In this document: positions 56,500 to 64,000 of the stretch, piece after piece
Position numbering within the stretch: position 1 is the first letter of the stretch
How the letters are laid out: every line of letters starts with the position of its first letter
Origin: Stieleria mannarensis
GTDB lineage: Bacteria > Planctomycetota > Planctomycetia > Pirellulales > Pirellulaceae
Reading direction: 5' to 3'
DNA length: 64,000 bases
Assembly: GCF_014154935.1 (NCBI RefSeq)
Contig: NZ_JACEHH010000004.1
Location: 246,890-310,889 of the forward strand
Notes under the pieces: generated by a model
Database searches by the model: none
What the model was told of the DNA's origin: nothing
Seen by the model: the letters and a program-made list of their open reading frames with translations, nothing else
Translations under genes and position numbers: made by a program

Positions 56500-56550
56500 G
56501 GGTGGAAGAGGTCCTGTGGCGCCCCAAAACACTTTCCCAGTGCGCTGCCT
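56500..56550 (+). pseudogene. Possible C-terminal fragment of the 47004-gene family
   Basis: The frame reads EEVLWRPKTLSQ, close to EEVLRRPETLSLF near the C-terminus of the gene at 47004, and the DNA agrees at roughly three quarters of positions over ~45 bp. Too short for certainty. Together with the remnant at 58009 it fits a duplicated and broken locus. Confidence 0.35.
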
Positions 56551-56558
56551 TCGCAGCA

Positions 56559-56756
56559 CTAGGTGCTTTCCAATTCCGTTTCGCTCTTGAGCACCTGATC
56601 GCCATCTTCTTGCTCAATCAGATACGCCGGTTCGTCCTCGATTGCATGGCGGGTCACTTGGTTGCCTTGAAGCGTTCGAGTGACTTTCTCTTTGAAGGCT
56701 TCCTTGATCAGGCCCTTCGCGGTTCCGCTTGCGTCGTTCCACTCTCGATCGTTATT
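56559..56756 (-). pseudogene. Remnant of a DUF2945 (hypervirulence-associated TUDOR-like) gene
   Basis: Read on the minus strand, the frame ending at TAG 56559 encodes a recognisable DUF2945 C-terminus: GTAKGLIKEAFKEKVTRTL, then NQVTRHAIEDEPAYLIEQED, then GDQVLKSETELEST. The family N-terminus (MxxGDxVxWN) is degraded to NNDREWN with an in-frame TGA just before it, and no start codon is available. Intact homologues are ~60-70 residues, so only ~8 residues are lost. It sits in the same neighbourhood type as other stress genes here. Confidence 0.65.
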
Positions 56757-56947
56757 TCACAGCGACTGTGAGCGACACAGCGCGGGCTCCTTACAGCAGA
56801 CTCATCTTCCCAGCGGTACCCCGCTGCCGTGCAGTTGCTCGCTCAAGCAGCAACGTGACTGATCGTTGACCAGCATTTCCCCTTGGGTTTGGTAGCGGTA
56901 CGCAAATCACGCGTGAATTTGCATCCGAGCGTTTGGAATCTTCGTTT

Positions 56948-56963
56948 TGGAACGGCGAATGCA
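56948..56963 (+). promoter_or_regulatory. Weak sigma-54 promoter candidate for DUF1328-SDR
   Basis: TGGAACG-GCGA-ATGCA keeps the GG/GC core and spacing, but both elements deviate. The surrounding CGTTTTGGAACG is identical to the flank of the site at 46940. Confidence 0.45.
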
Positions 56964-57057
56964 TTGAAGACCCCATCAGTTAACCGGTGAGTAACGTTTC
57001 CCTTTCCCGCTTGTGGGTGTTGCCGGTCGCCGACGAGTGATTTTAAAAGGTCGTACG

Positions 57058-57225
57058 ATGCTTTACTGGGCAGCTGTTTTCTTTCTGATCGCGTTGGTCG
57101 CCGCCGTTTTCGGTTTTGGCGGGATCGCTGGCGGAGCCGCCTCAATCGCGCAGGTTCTGTTTGTCGTGTTCCTGGTGCTGTTTGTTCTCAGCCTGATCTT
57201 CGGGCGTCGTGGACCGGTGGCTTGA
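57058..57225 (+). CDS. DUF1328 (YtjA-type) small membrane protein
   Basis: A 55-residue protein with two hydrophobic segments, [20 protein letters not shown] and [17 protein letters not shown], separated by [12 protein letters not shown]: the exact layout of DUF1328. Inner membrane, function unknown, often near stress genes. ATG 57058 has AAAAGG 8 nt upstream. The SDR gene starts 2 nt after its stop, so the two form an operon. Confidence 0.88.
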   Translation: MLYWAAVFFLIALVAAVFGFGGIAGGAASIAQVLFVVFLVLFVLSLIFGRRGPVA

Positions 57226-57227
57226 TT

Positions 57228-57998
57228 ATGCCGACCACACTCATCACGGGCGCTTCGTCCGGTATCGGTCTTGAGTTTGCCAGGCTGTTTGCCGCCGACG
57301 GCGAGAACGTCGTTTTGGTTGCTCGCAGCGAAGACAAGCTGGAACAGTTGTCGAGGCAGCTTCGTTTCACCCACGCGATCGAGGCGACCGCGATCGCGAC
57401 CGATCTTTCCCGGCCGACCGCCGTCGACGAACTTTGCAGTGAATTGTCACGGCGTTCGCTCCGGGTCGATACACTCGTCAACAACGCCGGCTTCGGTGCG
57501 CTGGGGAAATTTGTGGACCTGGAGGCTGAACGACAAAGAGACATGTTGATGGTCAACGTGATGGCTCTCACCGGGCTGACGCGTCAATTATTGCCCGGCA
57601 TGATCGAGCGCGGCAGCGGCGGCATCCTGAACGTCGGCAGCACGGCAGCCTACCAGGCCGGCCCCAACATGTCCGTCTACTACGCGACCAAGGCCTACGT
57701 CCTGTCCTTCACCGAAGGGTTGCGCGAAGAGCTCGCAGGCACCGGCGTGTCCGCAACACTCCTCGCCCCCGGACCGACCGAAACCGGTTTCGGCGAAGAT
57801 TCGGGGATGGGCAAGTTCGATTTTTTCCAGAAAGCCGCCATGTCAGCCAAGTCAGTGGCCGAAGCCGGCTATGAAGGTTATCGCAAGAACGAAGACGTCG
57901 TCATTCCCGGCTGGCGAAACCGTTTGATGGTCACCGGCGTCGGATTTCTCCCTCGCGTTGCGACTCGGAAAATGGTCGCGAAGATTCAGAGCGCGTGA
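57228..57998 (+). CDS. Short-chain dehydrogenase/reductase
   Basis: The 256-residue enzyme has the classical SDR set: cofactor motif GASSGIG (8-14), NNAG (85-88), catalytic S138 in LNVGSTAAYQ, and Y151-x3-K155 in YYATKAY. NADP preference is suggested by the basic R33 after the second strand (VARSEDK). Substrate unknown. The start is ATG 57228; a TTG 6 nt upstream is in frame but overlaps the DUF1328 stop. Confidence 0.9.
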   Translation: MPTTLITGASSGIGLEFARLFAADGENVVLVARSEDKLEQLSRQLRFTHAIEATAIATDLSRPTAVDELCSELSRRSLRVDTLVNNAGFGALGKFVDLEAERQRDMLMVNVMALTGLTRQLLPGMIERGSGGILNVGSTAAYQAGPNMSVYYATKAYVLSFTEGLREELAGTGVSATLLAPGPTETGFGEDSGMGKFDFFQKAAMSAKSVAEAGYEGYRKNEDVVIPGWRNRLMVTGVGFLPRVATRKMVAKIQSA

Positions 57999-58008
57999 TT
58001 GAAATGGA

Positions 58009-58215
58009 ATGACTGGACACCTACAGCATCAATGGGGCGTCGCAGGCATCGTGTCGGCATCGGCACGCTTCATTCCAATTCCGTTCGTCGACGACTTGGT
58101 GCAGAGTCAATGTCGGCGGTTAGCGAAAGATCGTTACGGTCATCACCTCGGTCCGAGGCGTCCCGATAGGAATCATGCGAATGGTTTTGCTTGGACGCAC
58201 GCTCGATCGATCCAT
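58009..58215 (+). pseudogene. Internally deleted, truncated copy of the gene at 47004
   Basis: Starts with GHLQHQWGVAGIVSASARF, IPIPFVDDLVQSQCRR, nearly identical to residues 13-47 of the intact protein. Then ~150 bp present in the intact gene are missing and the homology resumes, frame-shifted, at the DNA for RKIVAVITSARGVPVEIMR (58126-58210), ending just after CTCGATCG. The C-terminal half is absent. Lies directly downstream of the SDR gene. Confidence 0.8.
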
Positions 58216-58435
58216 CCCCTTCGCTCGGCATCCGAACAATCTTGCAGGGCTGCTGACCAGGTTACCCGTGGTCATCAAACAGGTTGACTGTCAGGCACCG
58301 GCCTTGTCCGAATTGGCACCGGCGAGTTTCGAGCAAGATCCAAGGCGTACGCAAAAAGACTGGCGGATGTGACAAAATATCGTAAGTCGTGGACGCTGTG
58401 ATTCATGGTGCTGTGAAGGTTCGGCGGTATGATTG

Positions 58436-58461
58436 AGAGACTGAAGCTGAGTCTCTTTTTT
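58436..58461 (+). terminator. Intrinsic terminator
   Basis: Perfect 7-bp stem AGAGACT/AGTCTCT, 7-nt loop, followed by T5. Probably ends transcription from the DUF1328-SDR unit (its only plausible upstream source). Confidence 0.7.
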
Positions 58462-58718
58462 GTGCTTTCCATGAATGAAGGTTGCAGAACTGCCATTGGT
58501 ATCGGCGCTGGATCTGGAATCGGCGCTGGAATCAGTGCAAAGAACCTTGTCAAAGGCTAATAAGGGGTTTTGCTCGCCGCGTTCTCTGAGATTCCCGCGC
58601 CGCTGATTCTGGTGCTGCCGGGAACGCGGCTGCTTACTTGGTGATCTCCGCCGTAGACCGCCGGGGTTCAGTCTGAAACCTATCAATCACGAACTATCCT
58701 CAAATTTGGGCTGAAGTG

Positions 58719-61700
58719 ATGAGATGCCCTTTCGTGCAGGCGGACAGCCAGCGACGAATTCTTGCGATCGTTGGTTGTGTCATGGCGCTGTCGCAGGCTG
58801 ACAGCCTGTGCTACGCAAGCGAACAGGACGAGCAGGCTGCGCGGCCCAACATGGTCGTTTTTCTGTCGGACGATCACACGTGGCGAGACTCTTCTGTGTA
58901 TGGATCGCCGGACATCAAGACGCCGAACATGCAGCGGCTGGCTAATGCGGGGATGACGTTTGACAACGCGTTCGTCGCTTCGCCGTCGTGTGCTCCCAGC
59001 CGAGCGGCTTTGTTGACGGGCATGTACCCGGCCAGAAACGGGGCTGAGCCGAATCACTCGCGGCCTCACGCAGATTTGAAGAAGCTACCAGCCTACCTGC
59101 AGGAGCTCGGTTACGAAGTGGTCTCGTTCGGCAAGGTCGGTCACTATCGACAAACGGCTGAGTATGGTTTCGATATTGCGAAGCATTTTGGCTACCACGA
59201 TGACGTCGCGGTCGATGAAGCGATCAAGTGGCTGCGTAATCGGGGATCCGATAAGCCGCTTTGTCTGTTCGTCGGCACGAACTGGCCGCACGTGCCGTGG
59301 CCGGAGGATGTGAGCGGCATTGATCCGGACAAGTTGGTGGTGCCGCCGAATCACGTTGATACGCCAACGTCGCGCCAGTGGCGAGCGAAGTACGTAGCCG
59401 CGATCCGTACGATGGACAACGAACTGGGCAAGGTCTACGACGCAGCCCGCGAAGTGCTCGGCGACGACACGTTCTTCCTTCACACCAGCGATCACGGGGC
59501 GCAGTGGCCGTTTGGCAAATGGAACCTGTACGACGACGGCATCCGCACGCCGATGATCGTTTCGTGGCCGGGGAAAATCGCAGCAGGAAAACGCTGTGCC
59601 GCGATGGTGTCGTGGATCGACGTGCTGCCAACGCTGCTGGAAGTCGCGGAAGAGACGCCGCCCAAGAACATCGATGGCAGGTCGTTCCTGCCGGTGCTAA
59701 CAGGCAAAGCGGCCACGCATCGCGATGTGATTTTTACCACCCACAGTGGCGACGGGAACCACAATGTCTTTCCGATTCGTGCGGCTTATACATCGGATGG
59801 CTGGAAGTACATTCGCAATTTGCATCCGGAGTTTCTTTTTCGCAGCCATGTCACCAATACGATCAAGGACAATGGCTATTGGCCGAGCTGGGTGGATGCG
59901 GCGACACGCGACGATCATGCGAAGCGATTGGTAAGGAACTACCAGAACAGGCCCACCGAAGAACTCTATAACACGACAGCCGATCCGTGGGAGCAACAGA
60001 ATTTGATCGCGGATCGAGACCTGCAACCACGAGTGTCGGAGCTGAGAAGTCGACTTGATGCTTGGATGAAGCAGACTGGAGATACGCAAACCGTTTTTGG
60101 CGAGCCCAAGCTGGCACCGTCCGACACACTGCCGAATGTGATCACCGTCGTCATCGACGACATGGGCTGGTCAGATCTATCGTGCTACGGCGGCAAACGG
60201 ACAACCACCGAGAATATCGACCGTCTGGCCAGCGAAGGCCTACGGTTCACGAACTTCTACGTCAACTCTCCGATCTGTTCGCCATCGCGTGTTGCATTGT
60301 CCACTGGCCAATACCCTCATCGACATCGGATCACTTCGTACCTTGATAATCGCCAGCATAATAATCGACGCGGTATGGCCCAGTGGCTCAACAAGGATGC
60401 TCCAATGCTGTCGCGCGGGTTGCAGCGCGCAGGCTATGCCACGGGGCATTTCGGCAAGTGGCACATGGGCGGGCAGCGCGATGTCGGCAACGCGCCGTTG
60501 ATCCGCGAGTACGGGTTTGACAGCAGCTTGACGAACTTCGAGGGGCTCGGCCCACGCGTCTTGCCGCTCAAGGACGCTTATGATGGCAAGCCACCCAAGA
60601 AGCATGACCTAGGCTCGGCCAATCTCGGCAAAGGCCCGATTCGCTGGGAGGATCGCAGTCAGGTGACTGCCGCCTTTGTGGACGGGGCACTCGAGTTCAT
60701 CGACCAGTCGCAAGCGACGGAGCAGCCATTCTTTATCAACGTCTGGCCAGACGACGTGCACTCACCGTTCTTCCCGCCCGAGGTGCTGCGCGATGAAACC
60801 GACGGTAGCAAACGTCAGCTTTACTATGCCGTGCTGGACGCCATGGACCAGCAGCTTGGAAAACTGTTTGACCGCGTGCGCAACGATCCGAAGCTAAGGG
60901 ACAACACGCTAATTCTGGTGATGAGTGACAACGGGCACGAACAAGGCGCTGGCGCATCCGATCCATTTCGTGGGGCGAAAACTTGGCTTTACGAAGGCGG
61001 CATTCGTTCGCCGCTGATTGTTTGGGGGCCGACGTTCGTTTCCCCCAAGGTTGTCGGGACGACCAACGAAGATTCGGTGTTGTGTGCGCTCGACGTGAAT
61101 CGTTCGCTGTATCGCTTCGCAGGCATCTCACCCGACGAAGAAAATTCACTGGACGGCGAAGACATTATGCCAACGTTGCTTGGTCAGTCGATGCAAGGCC
61201 GCAAGGCTCCAATTTTCTGGCGACGACCGCCCGATCGCCCCGGACGTCCTGAGGAAGACAATCCCGATCTAGCCGTACGGGACGGCAAGTGGAAATACCT
61301 TGTCAATTACGACGGCAGCCAGCCACAGCTCTACGATCTTGTCACCGATCCGTCGGAGTCGCAGAACCTAGCTGAGAATCAACCCGCAATCGTTCGGCGT
61401 CTGCACACAGCGATCATGCAGTGGAACAAAGATCTACCCAAGGATGCCGGCGATCCGACTTGGAAAAACCAACGCCGCGTCGGTTCCTTGAAACCAAACG
61501 AGTTTGTCAATCCGATCGGTGAAGGTGCCGACCCGTGGGTGATTCGTGATCCGAATTCGCCCCGGTACTTGTGGTGCATGTCCGAAGGCAATCGAGCGAT
61601 CGCGATTCATACCTCCAGCAGCGTGACCTCAATGGGGCGCAAGCACATCGTCTGGCAAGCTCCGGAAAGCGGTCCGGTATCCCATGAAGTGTGGGCTCCA

Positions 61701-63140
61701 GAACTCCATTGTCTCGACGGCCGCTGGCACATCTACTTTGCCGCTTCAGACGGTAAGAACGAGAACCATCTCGCCTATGCCCTGAAATCGATAACTGCGG
61801 ATCCGCTGGGTGCGTACGAACTGCACGGCCCGCTGGCGACCGGCGACGGCGAAGACGGAAAATCTCCGAATGTTTGGGCCATCGACATGACGGTGCTGGA
61901 GCATCAGGGCCGGCGTTATGCTCTTTGGTCTGGCTGGGATAAGCCGGGTTCGGATCAGCAGTATCTCTACATCGCCCCGATGGCATCGCCCACGAAGCTG
62001 GCCGGACCGCGGGTGCGGATTTGCGACAACGACGATTTCCTCTGGGAGCGCATCGAGCCGAATGAATCGAAACGCGGACTGCATGAAGCTCCGCAAGTGT
62101 TTCAATCGGATCGGCAGACGGCCGTCGTTTACTCGTGCGGTGCCTCGTGGCTGCCCACGTACAAGCTGGGTTTGCTGGAACTGGTCGGCAACGATCCGCT
62201 GCAACCATCTTCTTGGAGGAAACGCCCAAAACCCGTGTTTGACGGTACGCCAACAACGTACGGCGTCGGGCACTCGTGCTTTGTCAAATCGCTCGATGAA
62301 AAGCAGTGGTGGCATGTTTTTCACGCCAAACGCGATCGCGAACCCGGCTGGCGTCGAGCCGTTTTTGTGCAGCCGATGCGTGTCGGCAAAAAGGGCTTTC
62401 CGCTGTTCGGCAAACCAACGCAGCCCGGCGTCGTATTGGAAAAACCGTCCGGCGACGTGATCGCGAACGCCGCGTTCTCGCCAGAGTCCTTTGAGTATTT
62501 CGGGCACCACCAGTACCTTGCGGTCGAGAACGAAGTGATTCGTCTGGGCAAGACTCCCGACAAGCCGATTAACGATTACCGGTCGGGCGAGAAGGTGATC
62601 TTTGTCGGATCAGTCCCGGATGATGTGAAAGCAGAAGCCATGATCGATTTTCATGGCGACGCACAAGCACGCGACGCCGGAATCCTGTTTCGTACGACAG
62701 GAGCCGCGATCGGCTACGACGCTCAACGTGGCTACTTCGCCGGCCTCATCCCCCGCACGCAACTGGTGATCCTTGGCCGCACCGACGGAAGCAAATGGCA
62801 GGAACTCGCCCGCGCCAAAGCGACCATCGATACCACGCGTCCCCAGCAACTCACGGTGCAAATGCAGGGAGACCGCATTACCGTTTGGCACAACGGCGAG
62901 CAAAAGATCCAGCACACCGACAGCACTTACGGTCATGGCGCAATTGGCATACGCGTCGTGAACACAGACGCTGGCTTTTCTGACATCAAACTTTCCGGGG
63001 TTGCACCAGAAGGCCAAATGAATGAGCACGGCAATCCGGCGGTCAAGAAGTTCCACGAATCGCAGGGGTTCAGCAGGGAACTGCTGTTTGCTCAGCCGCG
63101 TCCCGGATCAAAGCCGCAACGATCAGGAGCACAAAGATGA
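58719..63140 (+). CDS. Giant multidomain enzyme: two sulfatases + GH43-like propeller + LamG-like domain
   Basis: The product has 1473 residues with a likely signal region (RILAIVGCVMALSQADS). Sulfatase 1 (~44-470): SDDHTW, C91-A-P-S-R95 and HTSDHGAQW. Sulfatase 2 (~485-850): IDDMGWSDLSCYGG, C520-S-P-S-R524, GKWHMG and MSDNGHEQG. Both carry the CxPxR motif for conversion to formylglycine. Residues ~935-1255 resemble a GH43-type five-bladed propeller (ADPWVIRDP; HEVWAPELHCLDGRWHIYF; GLHEAPQVF). Residues ~1270-1435 are LamG/DUF1080-like (AGILFRTTG; WHNGEQKIQHTDSTYGHGAI). It would remove two kinds of sulfate and cleave the backbone or side chain of one glycan (inference). GTG 58716 is an alternative start. 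Confidence 0.85.
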   Translation: MRCPFVQADSQRRILAIVGCVMALSQADSLCYASEQDEQAARPNMVVFLSDDHTWRDSSVYGSPDIKTPNMQRLANAGMTFDNAFVASPSCAPSRAALLTGMYPARNGAEPNHSRPHADLKKLPAYLQELGYEVVSFGKVGHYRQTAEYGFDIAKHFGYHDDVAVDEAIKWLRNRGSDKPLCLFVGTNWPHVPWPEDVSGIDPDKLVVPPNHVDTPTSRQWRAKYVAAIRTMDNELGKVYDAAREVLGDDTFFLHTSDHGAQWPFGKWNLYDDGIRTPMIVSWPGKIAAGKRCAAMVSWIDVLPTLLEVAEETPPKNIDGRSFLPVLTGKAATHRDVIFTTHSGDGNHNVFPIRAAYTSDGWKYIRNLHPEFLFRSHVTNTIKDNGYWPSWVDAATRDDHAKRLVRNYQNRPTEELYNTTADPWEQQNLIADRDLQPRVSELRSRLDAWMKQTGDTQTVFGEPKLAPSDTLPNVITVVIDDMGWSDLSCYGGKRTTTENIDRLASEGLRFTNFYVNSPICSPSRVALSTGQYPHRHRITSYLDNRQHNNRRGMAQWLNKDAPMLSRGLQRAGYATGHFGKWHMGGQRDVGNAPLIREYGFDSSLTNFEGLGPRVLPLKDAYDGKPPKKHDLGSANLGKGPIRWEDRSQVTAAFVDGALEFIDQSQATEQPFFINVWPDDVHSPFFPPEVLRDETDGSKRQLYYAVLDAMDQQLGKLFDRVRNDPKLRDNTLILVMSDNGHEQGAGASDPFRGAKTWLYEGGIRSPLIVWGPTFVSPKVVGTTNEDSVLCALDVNRSLYRFAGISPDEENSLDGEDIMPTLLGQSMQGRKAPIFWRRPPDRPGRPEEDNPDLAVRDGKWKYLVNYDGSQPQLYDLVTDPSESQNLAENQPAIVRRLHTAIMQWNKDLPKDAGDPTWKNQRRVGSLKPNEFVNPIGEGADPWVIRDPNSPRYLWCMSEGNRAIAIHTSSSVTSMGRKHIVWQAPESGPVSHEVWAPELHCLDGRWHIYFAASDGKNENHLAYALKSITADPLGAYELHGPLATGDGEDGKSPNVWAIDMTVLEHQGRRYALWSGWDKPGSDQQYLYIAPMASPTKLAGPRVRICDNDDFLWERIEPNESKRGLHEAPQVFQSDRQTAVVYSCGASWLPTYKLGLLELVGNDPLQPSSWRKRPKPVFDGTPTTYGVGHSCFVKSLDEKQWWHVFHAKRDREPGWRRAVFVQPMRVGKKGFPLFGKPTQPGVVLEKPSGDVIANAAFSPESFEYFGHHQYLAVENEVIRLGKTPDKPINDYRSGEKVIFVGSVPDDVKAEAMIDFHGDAQARDAGILFRTTGAAIGYDAQRGYFAGLIPRTQLVILGRTDGSKWQELARAKATIDTTRPQQLTVQMQGDRITVWHNGEQKIQHTDSTYGHGAIGIRVVNTDAGFSDIKLSGVAPEGQMNEHGNPAVKKFHESQGFSRELLFAQPRPGSKPQRSGAQR

Positions 63141-63302
63141 CGAGTCTAAGGCAATTGCCAGTCCAAATCGCGGCAACATGGTAGTGCTGCTTATTCGCCG
63201 GTTCGCTCGCCGCCGCGGCAACGAAGGCGACGGCAGCTCGTCCGAACATTGTGCTGATACGGTGTTCCATCTTTATGATGGCCTTTGGGAACCGACAACG
63301 GG
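63141..63302. other. Intergenic region
   Basis: About 160 bp between convergent genes; no feature seen. Confidence 0.4.
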
Positions 63303-63980
63303 TCAGCGAGGCTTATTTGCATCGGCTCTGACACGTCGCAGGATGAACGGCTTCGGATTGAACGCTTTTTCGGCGTGGTTGATCACTGCCTTCTGAAGTT
63401 CCTTCGTCGACATCGTGAAAACTGTCAATTCAACGAAGTCGGATGGTTCGTAGCTCATGTGTCGAAACTTCGCCTGATCGGCAAGTGAAGCGCAGTTCAC
63501 GTCGTTGAGCCCGAAGTACTTGATTGTGTTCGCTTCCAATTCGATGCGACCAAACACGTAAACCGGTATCCCATGAACGAGTGGTGGGCCGATCGGCAGA
63601 TCTCTTGGAATCATTTGCGCGAAAAGATGCTCCTCGACTTGGCCGACTTGCAAGGTCCAGGCATCGGGCCACTCGGTTCGGTCGTCGTTTTCTTGCTTTT
63701 CAGAAGCGTCATCTTGGGAACGCAAATAGACGTCGTACGTCGATGTATCGTATTTTTCGAATTCCAAAAGAACTCGCTGCTTTTTCGTGTCTTGCCCAGT
63801 AAGTAACAGCTCCCACGTTCCACTTAAATCAGCCTGTTCCACGAGTTCCTTTTCCGTCAGGAGGGGGTGAACCGAGGCAGTGCAGCCAGACAACAAACAA
63901 GCCAACACCAAGAGCGCCGAGGTGTTTGCCCTCAGTGAGCGTCGGCCGTCGCATTTGGCTTCATATTGATCCATCTTCAT
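63303..63980 (-). CDS. Putative lipoprotein, unknown function
   Basis: The 225-residue protein has a hydrophobic N-terminal segment (SALLVLACLLSG) ending in a lipobox L-S-G-C33, so the mature N-terminus is probably lipidated. The body is beta-rich (LSGTWELLLTGQDTKKQRVL; YDVYLRSQDDASEK; IPVYVFGRIELEANTIKYFG); no family recognised. ATG 63980 has AGAGGA about 9 nt upstream; an ATG 6 nt further in is an alternative. Its promoter lies at the right edge of the window or beyond. Confidence 0.7.
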   Translation of the reverse strand: MKMDQYEAKCDGRRSLRANTSALLVLACLLSGCTASVHPLLTEKELVEQADLSGTWELLLTGQDTKKQRVLLEFEKYDTSTYDVYLRSQDDASEKQENDDRTEWPDAWTLQVGQVEEHLFAQMIPRDLPIGPPLVHGIPVYVFGRIELEANTIKYFGLNDVNCASLADQAKFRHMSYEPSDFVELTVFTMSTKELQKAVINHAEKAFNPKPFILRRVRADANKPR

Positions 63981-64000
63981 TGAACTGGTCCTCTTGAAAA

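Larger units (their letters stand above)
56293..57057. other. Long gap with decayed gene remains
   Basis: 765 bp. Contains the DUF2945 remnant (56559-56756), a short match to the end of the 47004 gene (~56500-56550), and a weak sigma-54-like site at 56948. Nothing else is supported. Confidence 0.55.
57999..58718. other. Gap with pseudogene and terminator
   Basis: 720 bp. Holds the broken copy of the 47004 gene (58009-58215) and an intrinsic terminator (58436-58461). A 43-codon frame at 58429-58560 spans the terminator and is not considered real. Confidence 0.55.

Noticed and set aside
58429..58560. 43-codon plus-strand ORF with a glycine-rich end (RTAIGIGAGSGIGAG)
   Set aside because: An intrinsic terminator lies within its first codons and there is no Shine-Dalgarno site; probably chance, though the Gly-rich tail looks bacteriocin-like.

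Overview
The window is a GC-rich stretch of a planctomycete chromosome, most like Rhodopirellula/Pirellulaceae. The family content points there: PSCyt1/DUF1549/DUF1553 proteins paired with DUF1501 proteins, a DUF1592/DUF1552 pair, several secreted sulfatases (three fused to glycosidase-like domains), an N-terminal LETRSLLSA-type motif on a dockerin protein, and many short palindromic intergenic repeats. I saw no rRNA, tRNA, CRISPR array, recognisable IS transposase or prophage.

Layout. 1-3.3 kb: the 3' part of a sulfatase fused to a sialidase-like propeller, convergent with a DHH phosphoesterase. 3.9-9.9 kb: a secreted PQQ-propeller protein with an embedded methyltransferase-like domain, translationally coupled to a planctomycete protein of unknown function, then a receiver/anti-sigma-type ATPase regulator. 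10-17 kb: an M23 peptidase with dockerin, then a VWA protein and a membrane-anchored repeat protein. 17-25.7 kb: an orphan DUF4157 (HELVH) protein, an esterase, a propeller-like secreted protein, a Gfo/Idh/MocA oxidoreductase with a Tat signal, and a Ser/Thr kinase with LRRs. 26-38.5 kb: an SSS transporter, two cytochrome/DUF1501 gene pairs and an alpha/beta hydrolase. 38.6-42.3 kb: a sulfatase-GH117 fusion with a small membrane protein. 42.4-48.3 kb: a cluster of small stress-type genes. 48.7-54.5 kb: a DUF1592/four-helix-bundle/DUF1552 locus full of heptanucleotide repeats. 54.8-58.5 kb: a sialate O-acetylesterase, a DUF1328/SDR pair and three decayed gene fragments. 58.7-63.1 kb: a giant double-sulfatase/GH43-like/LamG-like fusion, followed by a lipoprotein.

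How the genes fit together. Much of the window serves capture and breakdown of sulfated marine polysaccharide: sulfatases and glycosidases on single chains, esterases, a sugar-type oxidoreductase, a solute symporter and surface cytochrome/DUF1501 pairs. The second theme is the 42-48 kb cluster. Sigma-54 type -24/-12 elements (TGGCACG-N4-TTGCW-like) lie in front of a 49-codon ORF, a zinc-ribbon gene, a PPOX gene, a DUF2383 gene, a hypothetical gene and probably a DUF421 gene, with a weaker one before the DUF1328/SDR pair. This looks like an uncharacterised sigma-54 stress regulon and is the most interesting signal in the window.

Method note: all calls come from reading the sequence and recalled family knowledge; no database search was run.
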